NCBI GenBank assembly: GCA_016188115.1
Contig: JACPIK010000002.1
Span: 336,125-400,124 of the forward strand
DNA: 64,000 nucleotides
DNA from: Candidatus Woesearchaeota archaeon
GTDB lineage: Archaea > Nanobdellota > Nanobdellia > Woesearchaeales > GW2011-AR9
Reading direction: 5' to 3'
The notes under the pieces were generated by a model. The model did no database searches. It was not told where the DNA came from and was given only the letters and a program-made list of their open reading frames with translations. The position numbers and the translations under genes were made by a program. Shown here one piece after another: positions 1 through 7,303 of the stretch (position 1 is the first letter of the stretch; every line of letters begins with the position of its first letter).

Positions 1-1
1 A

Positions 2-724
2 TTATGTGTTGCTATCTCTGGGAAATGTTATATGAGTCTTGCAACGTATAATGCCTCAGCAAATCGTGGTGCGTGTTTACAAAATTGTCGACGTTCGTAC
101 AAAATTACTGACGAAGAAACAGGAGATGAATTAGTTGTTGATAATAAATACATCATGTCGCCTAAAGATCTCTGCACGATCGGCTTTGTCGATAAGCTCA
201 TTGAAAGTGGTGTTTCTATATTCAAAATAGAGGGGAGAGGAAAAGGGCCAGAGTATGTCTTCACAACAGCAACTGTATACAAAGAAGCTATTCTTGCCTA
301 TCAAGACAAGACCTACACGCCTGAAAAAATAGCTACGTGGACAACCCGTCTATCGCAAGTGTATAATCGTGGATTTTGGCAAGGCGGTTATTACCTCGGA
401 AAACAACTTGGGGAATGGAGTGGGTCGTATGGGTCACAAGCAACCCACGAGAAAATTTATGTTGGCAAAGTAGATAACTATTATCCCAAAACACAGATTG
501 CACAAGTTCTACTCGATGCTGGTGAATTAAAAGTAGCAGAAACCATTTTTGTAACAGGCCCAACTACCGGCATTCAAGAAGTTACCGTATCGCAGCTTTG
601 TATTGATGAGAAAAATGTAGTTCACGCTCCAAAATCATCATTAGTGACTTTTCCCTGTTCTAGTACAGTGCGTAAAAATGATAAAGTATATCGTTGGAAA
701 CAGAGGGATATATGCCCACGTTAA
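2..724 (+). CDS. U32 family peptidase, C-terminal part (cut by window edge)
   Basis: The reading frame is open from base 2, so the gene begins outside the window. The first visible residues include SGKCYMS and then NRGACLQNCRR, the paired-Cys signature of U32 'collagenase-like' peptidases (the YegQ/RlhA family, some of which act in tRNA or rRNA hydroxylation). FKIEGRGKGPEYV matches the conserved 'KIEGR' segment of the family. The C-terminal part looks like the beta-barrel tail common in U32 proteins. It overlaps the following ferredoxin gene by 13 bp, so the two are probably co-transcribed and the ferredoxin could serve as an electron donor (inference). The exact substrate cannot be told from this fragment. 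Confidence 0.85.
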   Translation, partial: LCVAISGKCYMSLATYNASANRGACLQNCRRSYKITDEETGDELVVDNKYIMSPKDLCTIGFVDKLIESGVSIFKIEGRGKGPEYVFTTATVYKEAILAYQDKTYTPEKIATWTTRLSQVYNRGFWQGGYYLGKQLGEWSGSYGSQATHEKIYVGKVDNYYPKTQIAQVLLDAGELKVAETIFVTGPTTGIQEVTVSQLCIDEKNVVHAPKSSLVTFPCSSTVRKNDKVYRWKQRDICPR

Positions 725-936
725 TTCACCTTCGTGAACGCTGTATAGGTTGCAATGCCTGTGTAGAATTAGATCCTCAACATTGGGAAATAAATCCACT
801 TGATGGCAAATCGATTCTTAAGAAAGGAATACAAAAAGGAGAAACAACCATTCTTTCCATCTCCCAAATTGAACTAGAGGTATCATTACGCACCGTTCGT
901 GATTGTCCAATGAGGATCATCAAAGTACATAAATAA
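712..936 (+). CDS. Single-cluster [4Fe-4S] ferredoxin
   Basis: A 74-residue protein. CIGCNAC near the N-terminus and DCPM near the C-terminus give the C-x2-C-x2-C ... C-P pattern of a one-cluster 4Fe-4S ferredoxin, a small soluble electron carrier. I chose the ATG at 712 rather than the one at 694 because it starts directly before the ferredoxin fold and follows the purine-rich stretch CAGAGGGA. It overlaps the end of the U32 peptidase gene, suggesting translational coupling and a shared redox role. No second cluster motif is visible, so it is not a 2[4Fe-4S] type. Confidence 0.85.
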   Translation: MPTLIHLRERCIGCNACVELDPQHWEINPLDGKSILKKGIQKGETTILSISQIELEVSLRTVRDCPMRIIKVHK

Positions 937-1042
937 TACAAAAAGTATAGAAAAAAAATACTAAAATAATACTATTCCATTCTCACCAGATACCTTTATT
1001 AATCAACCTTCTTCCAAGCCCTAAAACCTGGAGGAAACTACT

Positions 1043-1234
1043 ATGCCACAAAACAACCATAATAACCACGACGCTGAAGAATTCGATGACGAAGAAATGG
1101 AACTCGAAGACGTTGTTGATGAAAATACCCTTTTGCTTAACGCTTTAATTAAACTTCTTATGAAGAAAAAAGTTATTTCTGAACAAGAATACGAAAAAGC
1201 TATCGAAGAATTAGAAGCAGAAGGCGACGAATAA
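1043..1234 (+). CDS. Small acidic protein of unknown function
   Basis: A 63-residue, strongly acidic protein. Residues 11-28 are nearly all Asp/Glu; a short hydrophobic helix follows (LLLNALIKLLMKKKVI), then an acidic helix with EQEYEKAIEELEAE. A Shine-Dalgarno stretch GGAGG lies 8 nt before the ATG, and a TATA-like CTTTATTAA lies about 50 nt upstream, so it probably has its own leadered transcript. No family was recognised. The pattern of an acidic tail with a single helical hairpin suggests a small binding or chaperone-like protein, but this is a guess. Confidence 0.7.
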   Translation: MPQNNHNNHDAEEFDDEEMELEDVVDENTLLLNALIKLLMKKKVISEQEYEKAIEELEAEGDE

Positions 1235-1244
1235 ATTCTATAAT

Positions 1245-2060
1245 CTATTCTAATAAACTTTTTATTTTTTGTTCATTATTAAATTGTACGTATCCTAATG
1301 GGTGTGGCCAAGTAGTATACACTCCTAAACCCCAAATTAAATCAACCAGGTTTGCTCTAAGGGCATCAGGTGCATTTGTGTCATGAAGTAATCCTATAAA
1401 CCTATTTTGGTAACGAAATAAATCCGCTGGTGTGGCATCATGGATGAGTCTGACGGGCCGATCTTTATCTGAAACACGCGATGCCGCAAGAATCCGTATG
1501 ATCTCAGCTTCAGTCTCACCTTTTTCTCTATAGCCGCGAGCTCGTAAAATAGTTTCCCATATGGGGGCTGCCCTCTTTGCAAATGCTTTGCCTAAACCAA
1601 CATAATTTTCTAACGCTTGGGGTAAAAATGACCTATCAAAATAATAGTTAGACATAGTTAAATCATAATTGATATGAAACGTCATAATCAGAAGTTCTGC
1701 ATTTATATCTAAAGCTCCGAATTTCTCTTCATCTACTATAGTAAGGAAAGGTCTAAGTCTGTCAATATCTCTTTTACGAAAATAGTGGTGTTGTTTATTA
1801 TATCCCCATAATGGTCGATGGTGTATTTCGGGGTCTTGATAATTATGTCCTTGTTCCACGCCAATATCATGAATAAATGGTCCGTACTCTACCTCATCTA
1901 TTACTTTCCACCAGTCATCTAACCGTGTTGGTGTAAAGCGTTTGTCAACTGTATCTGCTACTCGTACTAACGCTTCAAGAATTTCTGTGGCATTTAACGC
2001 ATGGACCTGTTGTGTTTTCTGTACCGCATTCTTTACACTTCTAACTAACGATAAAGACAT
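1245..2060 (-). CDS. Hypothetical protein, 271 aa
   Basis: Not recognised. It is a soluble, mostly helical protein rich in Trp, His and Tyr (for example LDDWWKVIDEVEYGPFIHD and YNKQHHYFRKRDIDRLRPF). There is no signal peptide, membrane segment or cysteine motif. Scattered His and Asp residues could bind metal, but no standard metallohydrolase motif (such as HD or HExxH) is clear. A TATA-like stretch (TTTTATAATA on the minus strand) lies about 20-28 nt before the ATG, suggesting a leaderless transcript. It runs in the same direction as the upstream AbrB-PhoU gene with a 40-nt gap, but the promoter makes an operon uncertain. Confidence 0.65.
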   Translation of the reverse strand: MSLSLVRSVKNAVQKTQQVHALNATEILEALVRVADTVDKRFTPTRLDDWWKVIDEVEYGPFIHDIGVEQGHNYQDPEIHHRPLWGYNKQHHYFRKRDIDRLRPFLTIVDEEKFGALDINAELLIMTFHINYDLTMSNYYFDRSFLPQALENYVGLGKAFAKRAAPIWETILRARGYREKGETEAEIIRILAASRVSDKDRPVRLIHDATPADLFRYQNRFIGLLHDTNAPDALRANLVDLIWGLGVYTTWPHPLGYVQFNNEQKIKSLLE

Positions 2061-2100
2061 ATTCTCTTCATAATAGCTTTATTATAAAAGAATTTGTGGT

Positions 2101-2976
2101 CTATTTCTCTCCTTCCTTAATCACAGCCCAATCAATCACTACTTCAGAAATCGCATGCAGTGCACGAACGATGCGGCGCTGATCATAACTCTCTACGTCT
2201 TTGACTTTAATATCCTGTAATGTAGAAATAAATGACACAAACGCCAGAGCACTATCCACATCTAATTTTTTACAGCCATTATCCAACAAATCCTGGATCA
2301 ATCCCAATCCTTTCGCAACTTTTTTACAAAATGACTCACTTGGTTTTTCTAACGAAACAAGATGGTCCGCCAATCTTTCTAATTCTTTTGAAATTAATGA
2401 CATAAAGTATAGTTCTACCGTCTTATGCTGTGATTCAGCTGGATTAACAAATGATCCGATAACTGATTTCTCAATCAAGACGCGGCTGCGATCAATCTCG
2501 CTCTCATATCGATCAAATAGCTCTTTGGGTGCTTCAGTTACAAGAACACTCAATAAATTACGAGTCTTACGAATCATCGTAGTAAGAAGAAGTAACGGGT
2601 CATTAACACTCATTGATGATTCACATAAAATATGGTTTCCATCAATTTCTACTAGTTCTAAGCTCATCAGATTCTTCTGGTTGAGAACTTTGGTAAAATC
2701 TAATTCATTATCTAGTGTAATTCTAAATGAATCAGCAGGACTAATATAACTTGCAACAATAAGCTTGTGTAATGCATCTATGTCTTCACCTTTTACTTTA
2801 ATTTGGAGATGTGTTTTCTTTTTGGTTGCAGCTTGCGGATGAATACTCAAAGATCCGTCGGCGTTTATTTGTATACCTACTTTTGTTTTACCAGAGATAT
2901 TATACTTTTTGCACCAACGAGTGGGGAGATAAACATAAAACATATCGCCTGTTCGTTGCACATTTCGACTATCCAT
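2101..2976 (-). CDS. AbrB/SpoVT-type DNA-binding domain fused to PhoU-like domain
   Basis: A 291-residue protein. Residues 1-45 look like a swapped-hairpin AbrB domain (VQRTGDMFYVYLPTRWCKKYNI then KVGIQINADGSL). The rest is helical and resembles the archaeal PhoU family, with the paired three-helix layout (for example RKTRNLLSVLVTEAPKELF and SKELERLADHLVSLEK). Archaeal PhoU-AbrB fusions are usually annotated as phosphate uptake regulators. No phosphate transporter gene is adjacent, so the target here is unknown. A TATA-like CTTATATATTG sits about 25-30 nt before the ATG, consistent with a leaderless mRNA. Confidence 0.85.
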   Translation of the reverse strand: MDSRNVQRTGDMFYVYLPTRWCKKYNISGKTKVGIQINADGSLSIHPQAATKKKTHLQIKVKGEDIDALHKLIVASYISPADSFRITLDNELDFTKVLNQKNLMSLELVEIDGNHILCESSMSVNDPLLLLTTMIRKTRNLLSVLVTEAPKELFDRYESEIDRSRVLIEKSVIGSFVNPAESQHKTVELYFMSLISKELERLADHLVSLEKPSESFCKKVAKGLGLIQDLLDNGCKKLDVDSALAFVSFISTLQDIKVKDVESYDQRRIVRALHAISEVVIDWAVIKEGEK

Positions 2977-3306
2977 AATCTATTTAGGATAAAGAGACAA
3001 TATATAAGTTTTACGAGCTGAAATATTTAAGTATTGATTATAAACCAGTTTCTAAAAGATAGGAGAGATAATTAAATATTTTATTCCAAGAATTTATAGT
3101 TAAATCTAACAATTACATTTCTTAAAAATACAAGTAATAATTAGATAAAGCAAACCTACATATTTTAATCTTAAATTAAATAATTAAGACTAACTTGGGA
3201 GGGTAGTTTCCTTCACTTGGGCTGACCCAAATCAACTAAACTTAGGCACAATATTTTCGAAAAACTAGTAGATTTGATTGAAAGTTTTAGAACTAATGAA
3301 TGATAC
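2977..3306. other. AT-rich intergenic stretch
   Basis: A 330-bp stretch without a credible gene. The right-most part of the phoU-like gene's promoter is at about 2999-3008. Most of the rest is AT-rich and low in complexity. A short inverted repeat, TTGGG-ctga-CCCAA, lies near 3217-3231, and an ACTTAGG-type heptad near 3240 resembles the motif repeated before the serine recombinase further right. No tRNA-like structure was found. Confidence 0.5.
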
Positions 3307-3564
3307 TTACTTCGCCCTAATTTGACCACCTACTTCATAAAAAATTCTATGTCCTTGGTATGTTTCTGGAAGTACTACTTCTCTTGGTTGTTCCTTTAAA
3401 CCAACTCGTAAACATAAAGTATCTAATGTTTCTTTGGGGCGGAGTTCTGATGCCATGATTCCTTGGTCACCCAGCGTTAATTCACCCACGTGACTAATGT
3501 AGGGTTTTAAATCATTACCTAATGAAGCATAAAAACTTCTTTGTAAAATTTTATCATCGACCAT
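3307..3564 (-). CDS. Hypothetical protein, 85 aa
   Basis: A small soluble protein of 85 residues with no recognised family. The C-terminal half (LPETYQGHRIFYEVGGQIR) looks like beta strands with a conserved-looking Gly-His. No membrane segment or cysteine pair suggests a role. A TATA-like CTTTATATGG on the minus strand lies about 20-29 nt before the ATG, giving a probable leaderless promoter and supporting that the gene is real. It diverges from the serine recombinase gene; the intervening 260 bp carries the repeat cluster described separately. Confidence 0.55.
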   Translation of the reverse strand: MVDDKILQRSFYASLGNDLKPYISHVGELTLGDQGIMASELRPKETLDTLCLRVGLKEQPREVVLPETYQGHRIFYEVGGQIRAK

Positions 3565-3624
3565 AATGATTGGATTTCACATTACCATATAAAGATTTGG
3601 TTCAAACTGGGCAATGGTTATTTT

Positions 3625-3741
3625 TCTGTTCACTTAGGTTCTAAAAACTACTTTAAACTAGCATCCTCCATCAGAACTTTTCAAACACCAACCAACTTCT
3701 ATCTTTCATGATATTATCTGTGCACTAAGGGTTCTAAAAAC
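3625..3741. repeat. Two imperfect ~24-bp direct repeats before the recombinase gene
   Basis: The stretch TCTGTTCACTTAGGTTCTAA at 3625 onward (running to 3648) recurs at 3717-3741 as TCTGTGCACTAAGGGTTCTA with one extra base and few changes. Both end in TTCTAAAAAC. They are 92 bp apart and lie within the 260-bp promoter region of the solitary serine recombinase. They may be binding sites for the recombinase or a regulator. Confidence 0.65.
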
Positions 3742-3839
3742 GAACGCGAACGGACTTTCTCTTGTTCTGAACGCAAATTTTATATACTTAGGGAGCCCTA
3801 AGTTACTAAAGAAATTAAAACTGAATGCCCTTAGTGCAC
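3720..3839. repeat. 12-bp inverted repeat bracketing the recombinase promoter
   Basis: GTGCACTAAGGG at 3720-3731 is matched in inverted orientation by CCCTTAGTGCAC at 3828-3839; the match extends to 13 bp with the flanking T/A. The right copy begins one base after the proposed ATG and encodes residues 2-5 of the recombinase. The two arms therefore bracket the TATA box, the putative operator and the start codon. Confidence 0.8.
3774..3803 (+). promoter_or_regulatory. Recombinase promoter with palindromic operator candidate
   Basis: TTTTATATAC near 3777-3787 is a good archaeal TATA box. It is overlapped at its right end by ACTTAGGG-AG-CCCTAAGT (3786-3803), 8-bp inverted arms around a non-palindromic AG dinucleotide. 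A site just downstream of TATA is where many archaeal repressors bind. A palindrome around a two-base core is also the form of a serine recombinase crossover site, so either or both roles are possible. Confidence 0.6.
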
Positions 3840-4649
3840 AAAAAAGCAAAGTTAATGAATAAAACTGAGGTTATGCAAATGCCAAAACCACTAGCTGCAA
3901 TATATACTCGCGTTTCAACCGAAGAACAAGCTAAAGAAGGTTTCTCGTTAGCAGCACAAGAAGATTCTCTGCGTAATTATGCCTCTGCCTTAGGGTATGA
4001 TATACATAAGATCTACAAAGACGAAGGAAAATCAGCAAAAGATCTCAAACATCGCCCAGCCATGCAACAAATGTTATTTGATGCTGAAAACCACGTCTTT
4101 TCTGCAATATTTATCTACAAATTAGATCGCTTTAGCCGTAGCCTCAAAGATCTTATTCTTACAATCGATAAACTCAAAGTCTGGGGAATAGATTTTGTAT
4201 CATTACAAGATAAAGTTGAAACAGCATCAGCATCGGGAAAATTAATGTTTCATATTATTTCGGCCTTCGCAGAATTTGAACGAAATATCATCGGAGAGCG
4301 CACCACCTTCGGTATGGAACGTAAATTCCAAGAAGGGGGCGCAATCACTAAGCCTCCGCTAGGATATGTGATGATAGATAAGAAATTAGTTATCGATGAA
4401 CAAAACGCGGCGCGCGTTAAGTCTATGTACAGTTTATTTTTAGAAGGCAATCACAGCCTAACCAAATTAGCTAAAATGCATGGTGTGAGTGTCAACGGGC
4501 TAAAAAAAATTTTGTCTAATAGGGCATACCTTGGTGAGGTAAAATTTGCTGGAAAGGGAAGTAAAGGAACACATAAACAATTATTAGATTCTGAATTATT
4601 TAACCAAGTACAGGAAAGATTAAGAACTGAATATTCAATTAAAAACTAA
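3825..4649 (+). CDS. Serine recombinase (resolvase/invertase family)
   Basis: A 274-residue site-specific recombinase. The catalytic domain spans about residues 20-165: AIYTRVSTEEQ carries the nucleophile Ser31, and YKLDRFSRS plus EFERNIIGERT are the other family motifs. A 'recombinase' DNA-binding domain follows (PPLGYVMIDKKLVIDE, then NGLKKILSNRAYLGEV). It is shorter than typical large serine recombinases (over 400 aa), ending before the zinc ribbon and coiled coil. Several in-frame Met codons follow 3825 (for example 3855 and 3879), so the start is uncertain. No cargo genes or clear element ends were seen, so this may be a domesticated or remnant enzyme, or one acting on its own promoter region. 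Confidence 0.9.
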   Translation: MPLVHKKAKLMNKTEVMQMPKPLAAIYTRVSTEEQAKEGFSLAAQEDSLRNYASALGYDIHKIYKDEGKSAKDLKHRPAMQQMLFDAENHVFSAIFIYKLDRFSRSLKDLILTIDKLKVWGIDFVSLQDKVETASASGKLMFHIISAFAEFERNIIGERTTFGMERKFQEGGAITKPPLGYVMIDKKLVIDEQNAARVKSMYSLFLEGNHSLTKLAKMHGVSVNGLKKILSNRAYLGEVKFAGKGSKGTHKQLLDSELFNQVQERLRTEYSIKN

Positions 4650-4864
4650 AACATTTAATTTTTTAGTTTCTTAAATATCCAATTTAATATTAGATATTTA
4701 AAGAATGAAATATTTAATCAACACCGAATAGTTTTATATTTTTCGCAGGTGTTAATAAAGCAATGAGAATTATTTCACCTACAATGCCCATTACAACCAA
4801 AGAAATTTTTGATGATTACTAAAATAATACTAGTAGGTCCAAGCAGTTACTATAAAATTAAAAA
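4650..4864. other. AT-rich gap after the recombinase
   Basis: The 215-bp region is AT-rich and has no convincing gene. An ATG at 4762 opens only a 19-codon frame (MRIISPTMPITTKEIFDDY) ending at 4821. It could be a remnant or a micro-ORF, but nothing besides length supports it. None of the CTTAGGG-type repeats seen before the recombinase recur here. Confidence 0.4.
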
Positions 4865-5116
4865 TCAAATATACTTCTTAAACATCTCCTTCCTTCGCTT
4901 CTCAAAGCCTTTCTCAACGCCCCAATACAATAATTTCAAACCAGAAACTAAGAGCACAACATCAATAGCTAGAGGAGGAATAGTATAAATTTTAAAATAA
5001 TCCACTACTGCAACCGCAATAACAACGACAGCAAAAAGTAATGTTAAAGAGGGAAACGAAGAACTCTTTGACACCGAAGAAGCAACTGGAGGCATTACTT
5101 GTTGTTTTTGAGCCAT
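4865..5116 (-). CDS. Small membrane protein, two TM helices
   Basis: An 83-residue protein with two hydrophobic helices (LTLLFAVVVIAVAVVDYF and LAIDVVLLVSGLKLLYWG) and a basic C-terminal tail (EKRRKEMFKKY). The N-terminus (MAQKQQVMPP) is polar. I chose ATG 5116, which follows GGGGTAAG; an alternative ATG at 5131 would overlap the upstream PAC2 gene by 11 bp. The genes are almost certainly one operon. Function is unknown; the basic tail suggests the C-terminus is cytoplasmic. Confidence 0.7.
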   Translation of the reverse strand: MAQKQQVMPPVASSVSKSSSFPSLTLLFAVVVIAVAVVDYFKIYTIPPLAIDVVLLVSGLKLLYWGVEKGFEKRRKEMFKKYI

Positions 5117-5120
5117 ACTC

Positions 5121-5825
5121 TTACCCCACATAACTCAAATGTTTTTCTTCCTGTATCTCTTGAGCTTTTTGTCCTTTTTGCAGCATTCCTCGCAACTGCG
5201 CTTCAAATTGTTGAGCTTGTTTTAGCAATGGTTGAGGATTAATTTCAAGACCCAAATATGCATCCAATGCTTGAATAATATGAGCTGCTGCTTTACTATC
5301 AGGTAAATTACTTCTCGCTTCTGCAAACAAGGCCATTTGTGGTATTAAAGAATTTTTTGCAAGTAACGCTCCAGTAACACCCACAATAACTCCTTCCATG
5401 AGTGGCGACGCCATACCTTCTAACTTGCCAATCGTATTTTTCTTTGAAGTATAATAAAAAATTCGATTGTCTTCACCACTTGGAGAACCAACACCCTCTA
5501 ACGAAATTATCTCTTTTGCAGTCACTTGTTTAGCAAGTTCTAACGCAACATCAGCAAGTTGCCATCCTGCATTTTTTCCAACATTAAGTGCATGAACAAG
5601 CACGAGATTATGCTTTTTATTATAATGAATTGAAACTGGCTCAACAACTTTTCCTCCATGAATTGCCACCATTGCAGGAATATCATCTATTTCAACCGTA
5701 CCTATTTTTTCAGTTTGTAAATGCTCCATTAAAAATTCAGTTGCAATCGTGCCAATTAAACCAAAGCCAGGAAAGCCCTCAATAATCGTAACATTTTTTG
5801 GTTTTTTAGTAAGAATAAGTTTCAT
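5121..5825 (-). CDS. PAC2 family protein (proteasome assembly chaperone-like)
   Basis: About 234 residues. The N-terminal motif VTIIEGFPGFGLIGTIATEFLM and LVLVHALNVGK fit the archaeal PAC2 family, homologous to eukaryotic proteasome assembly chaperone 2 and archaeal PbaA/PbaB. GVGSPSGEDNRIFYYTS and GVIVGVTGALLA are further family-like segments. The last residues are SYVG, near the tail position where some relatives carry a proteasome-docking motif, although it is not a canonical HbYX. The start at ATG 5825 gives a 6-nt gap to the Shine-Dalgarno AGGTGA; ATG 5828 is also possible. It is followed by a small membrane protein gene. Confidence 0.85.
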   Translation of the reverse strand: MKLILTKKPKNVTIIEGFPGFGLIGTIATEFLMEHLQTEKIGTVEIDDIPAMVAIHGGKVVEPVSIHYNKKHNLVLVHALNVGKNAGWQLADVALELAKQVTAKEIISLEGVGSPSGEDNRIFYYTSKKNTIGKLEGMASPLMEGVIVGVTGALLAKNSLIPQMALFAEARSNLPDSKAAAHIIQALDAYLGLEINPQPLLKQAQQFEAQLRGMLQKGQKAQEIQEEKHLSYVG

Positions 5826-5946
5826 CATCAATCACCTATACCTAAGAACATTTTTGAGGTTTTTAAGTCTTTTTGTTGAGCTGGCAGGCAATGTATTTAC
5901 TTTTAGAGAGTAAATATTAAAAAGTAAACATACCACCAAGACACCC

Positions 5947-6537
5947 ATGGGAGTATATTATCTTGCCTCGTTGGTCTCTTCAATGCCACGCGGTTTGGTA
6001 GAAGCTAGAACACTATACGAAACACCCCCTCAGTTTAAAACAGACGATGTGGATAAACAAATACTCTCCCTTCCCGCTAATCCACAAGGATATGAAACTT
6101 TCATCAAAGAGCTTATGCCCAACCACCATCTTCAAACACGTCAAGCCAACCATTATACTTTAACAAGTAATTCACAAACAGTTCGTGCCTCGCAAAGAAA
6201 CCTTACATCTAGTCCACTCATCTTAGTTACCTACAATGTCTGCTCGCAAAGTAATCAAATGTGGAGAGATTATAAATATTTATTCCATAATCCACAAGGA
6301 TATAGTAATGAGCGCACAACCAGAAACCTTGAACGCGTATTTCAAGATGAAGGGGGCTTTTTACCTTCACTGTTTCGCACCATGCAGCAAGAAGGAACAC
6401 TTTGCGATCTAATAATAGTTCGTTTTTATAATGGCGTATATCCTCTTGAAGAATTAGAGGAACAACTAATAGAACATCCGAAACCAAACCGAAACGAATT
6501 ACCGCGCGATCCACGAGCTGTCACGAAAAGTTTATAA
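5947..6537 (+). CDS. Hypothetical protein, 196 aa
   Basis: Not recognised. The central segment SPLILVTYNVCSQSNQMWRDYKYLF and the later LCDLIIVRFYNGVYPLEELEEQL suggest an alpha/beta fold with two hydrophobic strands. There is no signal peptide or membrane helix. 'NPQGY' occurs twice (residues about 45 and 116). Its last codons overlap the TATA box of the following rpoL gene. A TATA-like AATATTAAAA lies about 25-35 nt upstream of the ATG. Confidence 0.6.
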   Translation: MGVYYLASLVSSMPRGLVEARTLYETPPQFKTDDVDKQILSLPANPQGYETFIKELMPNHHLQTRQANHYTLTSNSQTVRASQRNLTSSPLILVTYNVCSQSNQMWRDYKYLFHNPQGYSNERTTRNLERVFQDEGGFLPSLFRTMQQEGTLCDLIIVRFYNGVYPLEELEEQLIEHPKPNRNELPRDPRAVTKSL

Positions 6538-6539
6538 AC
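6530..6539 (+). promoter_or_regulatory. TATA box of rpoL
   Basis: GTTTATAAAC is a perfect palindromic archaeal TATA element. It ends 24 nt before the rpoL ATG, so transcription should start at or next to the start codon (leaderless mRNA). The box overlaps the stop codon of the preceding gene. Confidence 0.7.
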
Positions 6540-6563
6540 AAGCCCCCTGAAACTCCTCTTACC

Positions 6564-6833
6564 ATGGAAGTAAATGTTCTTGAAGAATCAAAAACCAAGC
6601 TTGTATTCCAACTCAAAGGCGAAACTCACACGTTTTGCAATCTTTTAAAAGAAGAACTTCTTGCTGTTAAAGGTGTAACCCTCTCTACCTACCGTATTGA
6701 TCACCCATTGATTGGTGTTCCTCAATTTCTTCTTGAAACTAAAGGTATCGAACCACGTAAAGCAGTCAAAGAAGCTCTTAAATCTATGAAAAAGAAAGCA
6801 GAAGAGTTCAAAAAAGACGCGAGCGGATTATAA
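6564..6833 (+). CDS. rpoL: DNA-directed RNA polymerase subunit L (Rpb11-like)
   Basis: An 89-residue protein of the usual RpoL length. KGETHTFCNLLKEELLAVKGV is the family's signature helix-strand (compare 'HTL.N.L...L'), and YRIDHPLIGVPQFLLET plus the long C-terminal helix complete the Rpb11/AlpA-like dimerisation fold. It pairs with RpoD (encoded at 11.6 kb) in the archaeal RNA polymerase assembly platform. The promoter fits leaderless transcription. Confidence 0.93.
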   Translation: MEVNVLEESKTKLVFQLKGETHTFCNLLKEELLAVKGVTLSTYRIDHPLIGVPQFLLETKGIEPRKAVKEALKSMKKKAEEFKKDASGL

Positions 6834-6889
6834 TTTTTCTCATTTTAATTAGTGCCAAGAAATAAAAGAGGTCACGACGACCTTTATAC

Positions 6890-7228
6890 ATGTCCGTAAC
6901 TGGAATAGAAGATATAGCAAATCTTATTCCTGGAGACAAAGTTCTTGTAACCTTAGCATCAACTGAACGAGAACATAAACGATGGATGGCCCATGGTGGC
7001 CATGAATTAAACGAAGTGGGTTCTGCTACTCGTTGTAGCGTTATTGAATATGAACCAATTACAGGGAAGAAGCCACATTATAATATTTGGAGCACTAATA
7101 TAAATCATCTTGATTTTGAAGGAAATTCGCTTAATTTCAACGAGCAACATAGAAATTACCAAAGAATAGAACCAACAGACGCAGTATACACAAAATTAAC
7201 AGCAATCCTAGACCGATCACCTAGATAA
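6890..7228 (+). CDS. Hypothetical protein, 112 aa
   Basis: No family recognised. It starts MSVTGIEDIANLIPGDKVLVTLAS, which looks like a small beta-barrel opening ('GDKV' turn). REHKRWMAHGGHELNEVG carries several His residues. Directly before the ATG the DNA has an inverted repeat, AGGTC-acgac-GACCT, that could fold in the mRNA close to the start codon. There is no membrane segment. Confidence 0.55.
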   Translation: MSVTGIEDIANLIPGDKVLVTLASTEREHKRWMAHGGHELNEVGSATRCSVIEYEPITGKKPHYNIWSTNINHLDFEGNSLNFNEQHRNYQRIEPTDAVYTKLTAILDRSPR

Positions 7229-7303
7229 TTTCTTAATTTATTTTAGTAAAATAATTTCTTTCCACAGACAACCTTTTAAACTTCATGCTCTCCTGATTAA
7301 TGC

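Noticed and set aside
2201-2749. A 182-codon open frame antisense to the AbrB-PhoU gene
   Set aside because: The opposite strand encodes a recognisable domain pair with a TATA box; the antisense product shows no domain.
4762-4821. 19-codon ORF downstream of the recombinase
   Set aside because: Too short and without ribosome site, promoter or recognisable similarity; mentioned only in the gap description.
3000-4860. Complete mobile element around the serine recombinase
   Set aside because: No terminal repeats, target duplication, cargo genes or intact att pair could be found on both sides; only the left side has repeats.
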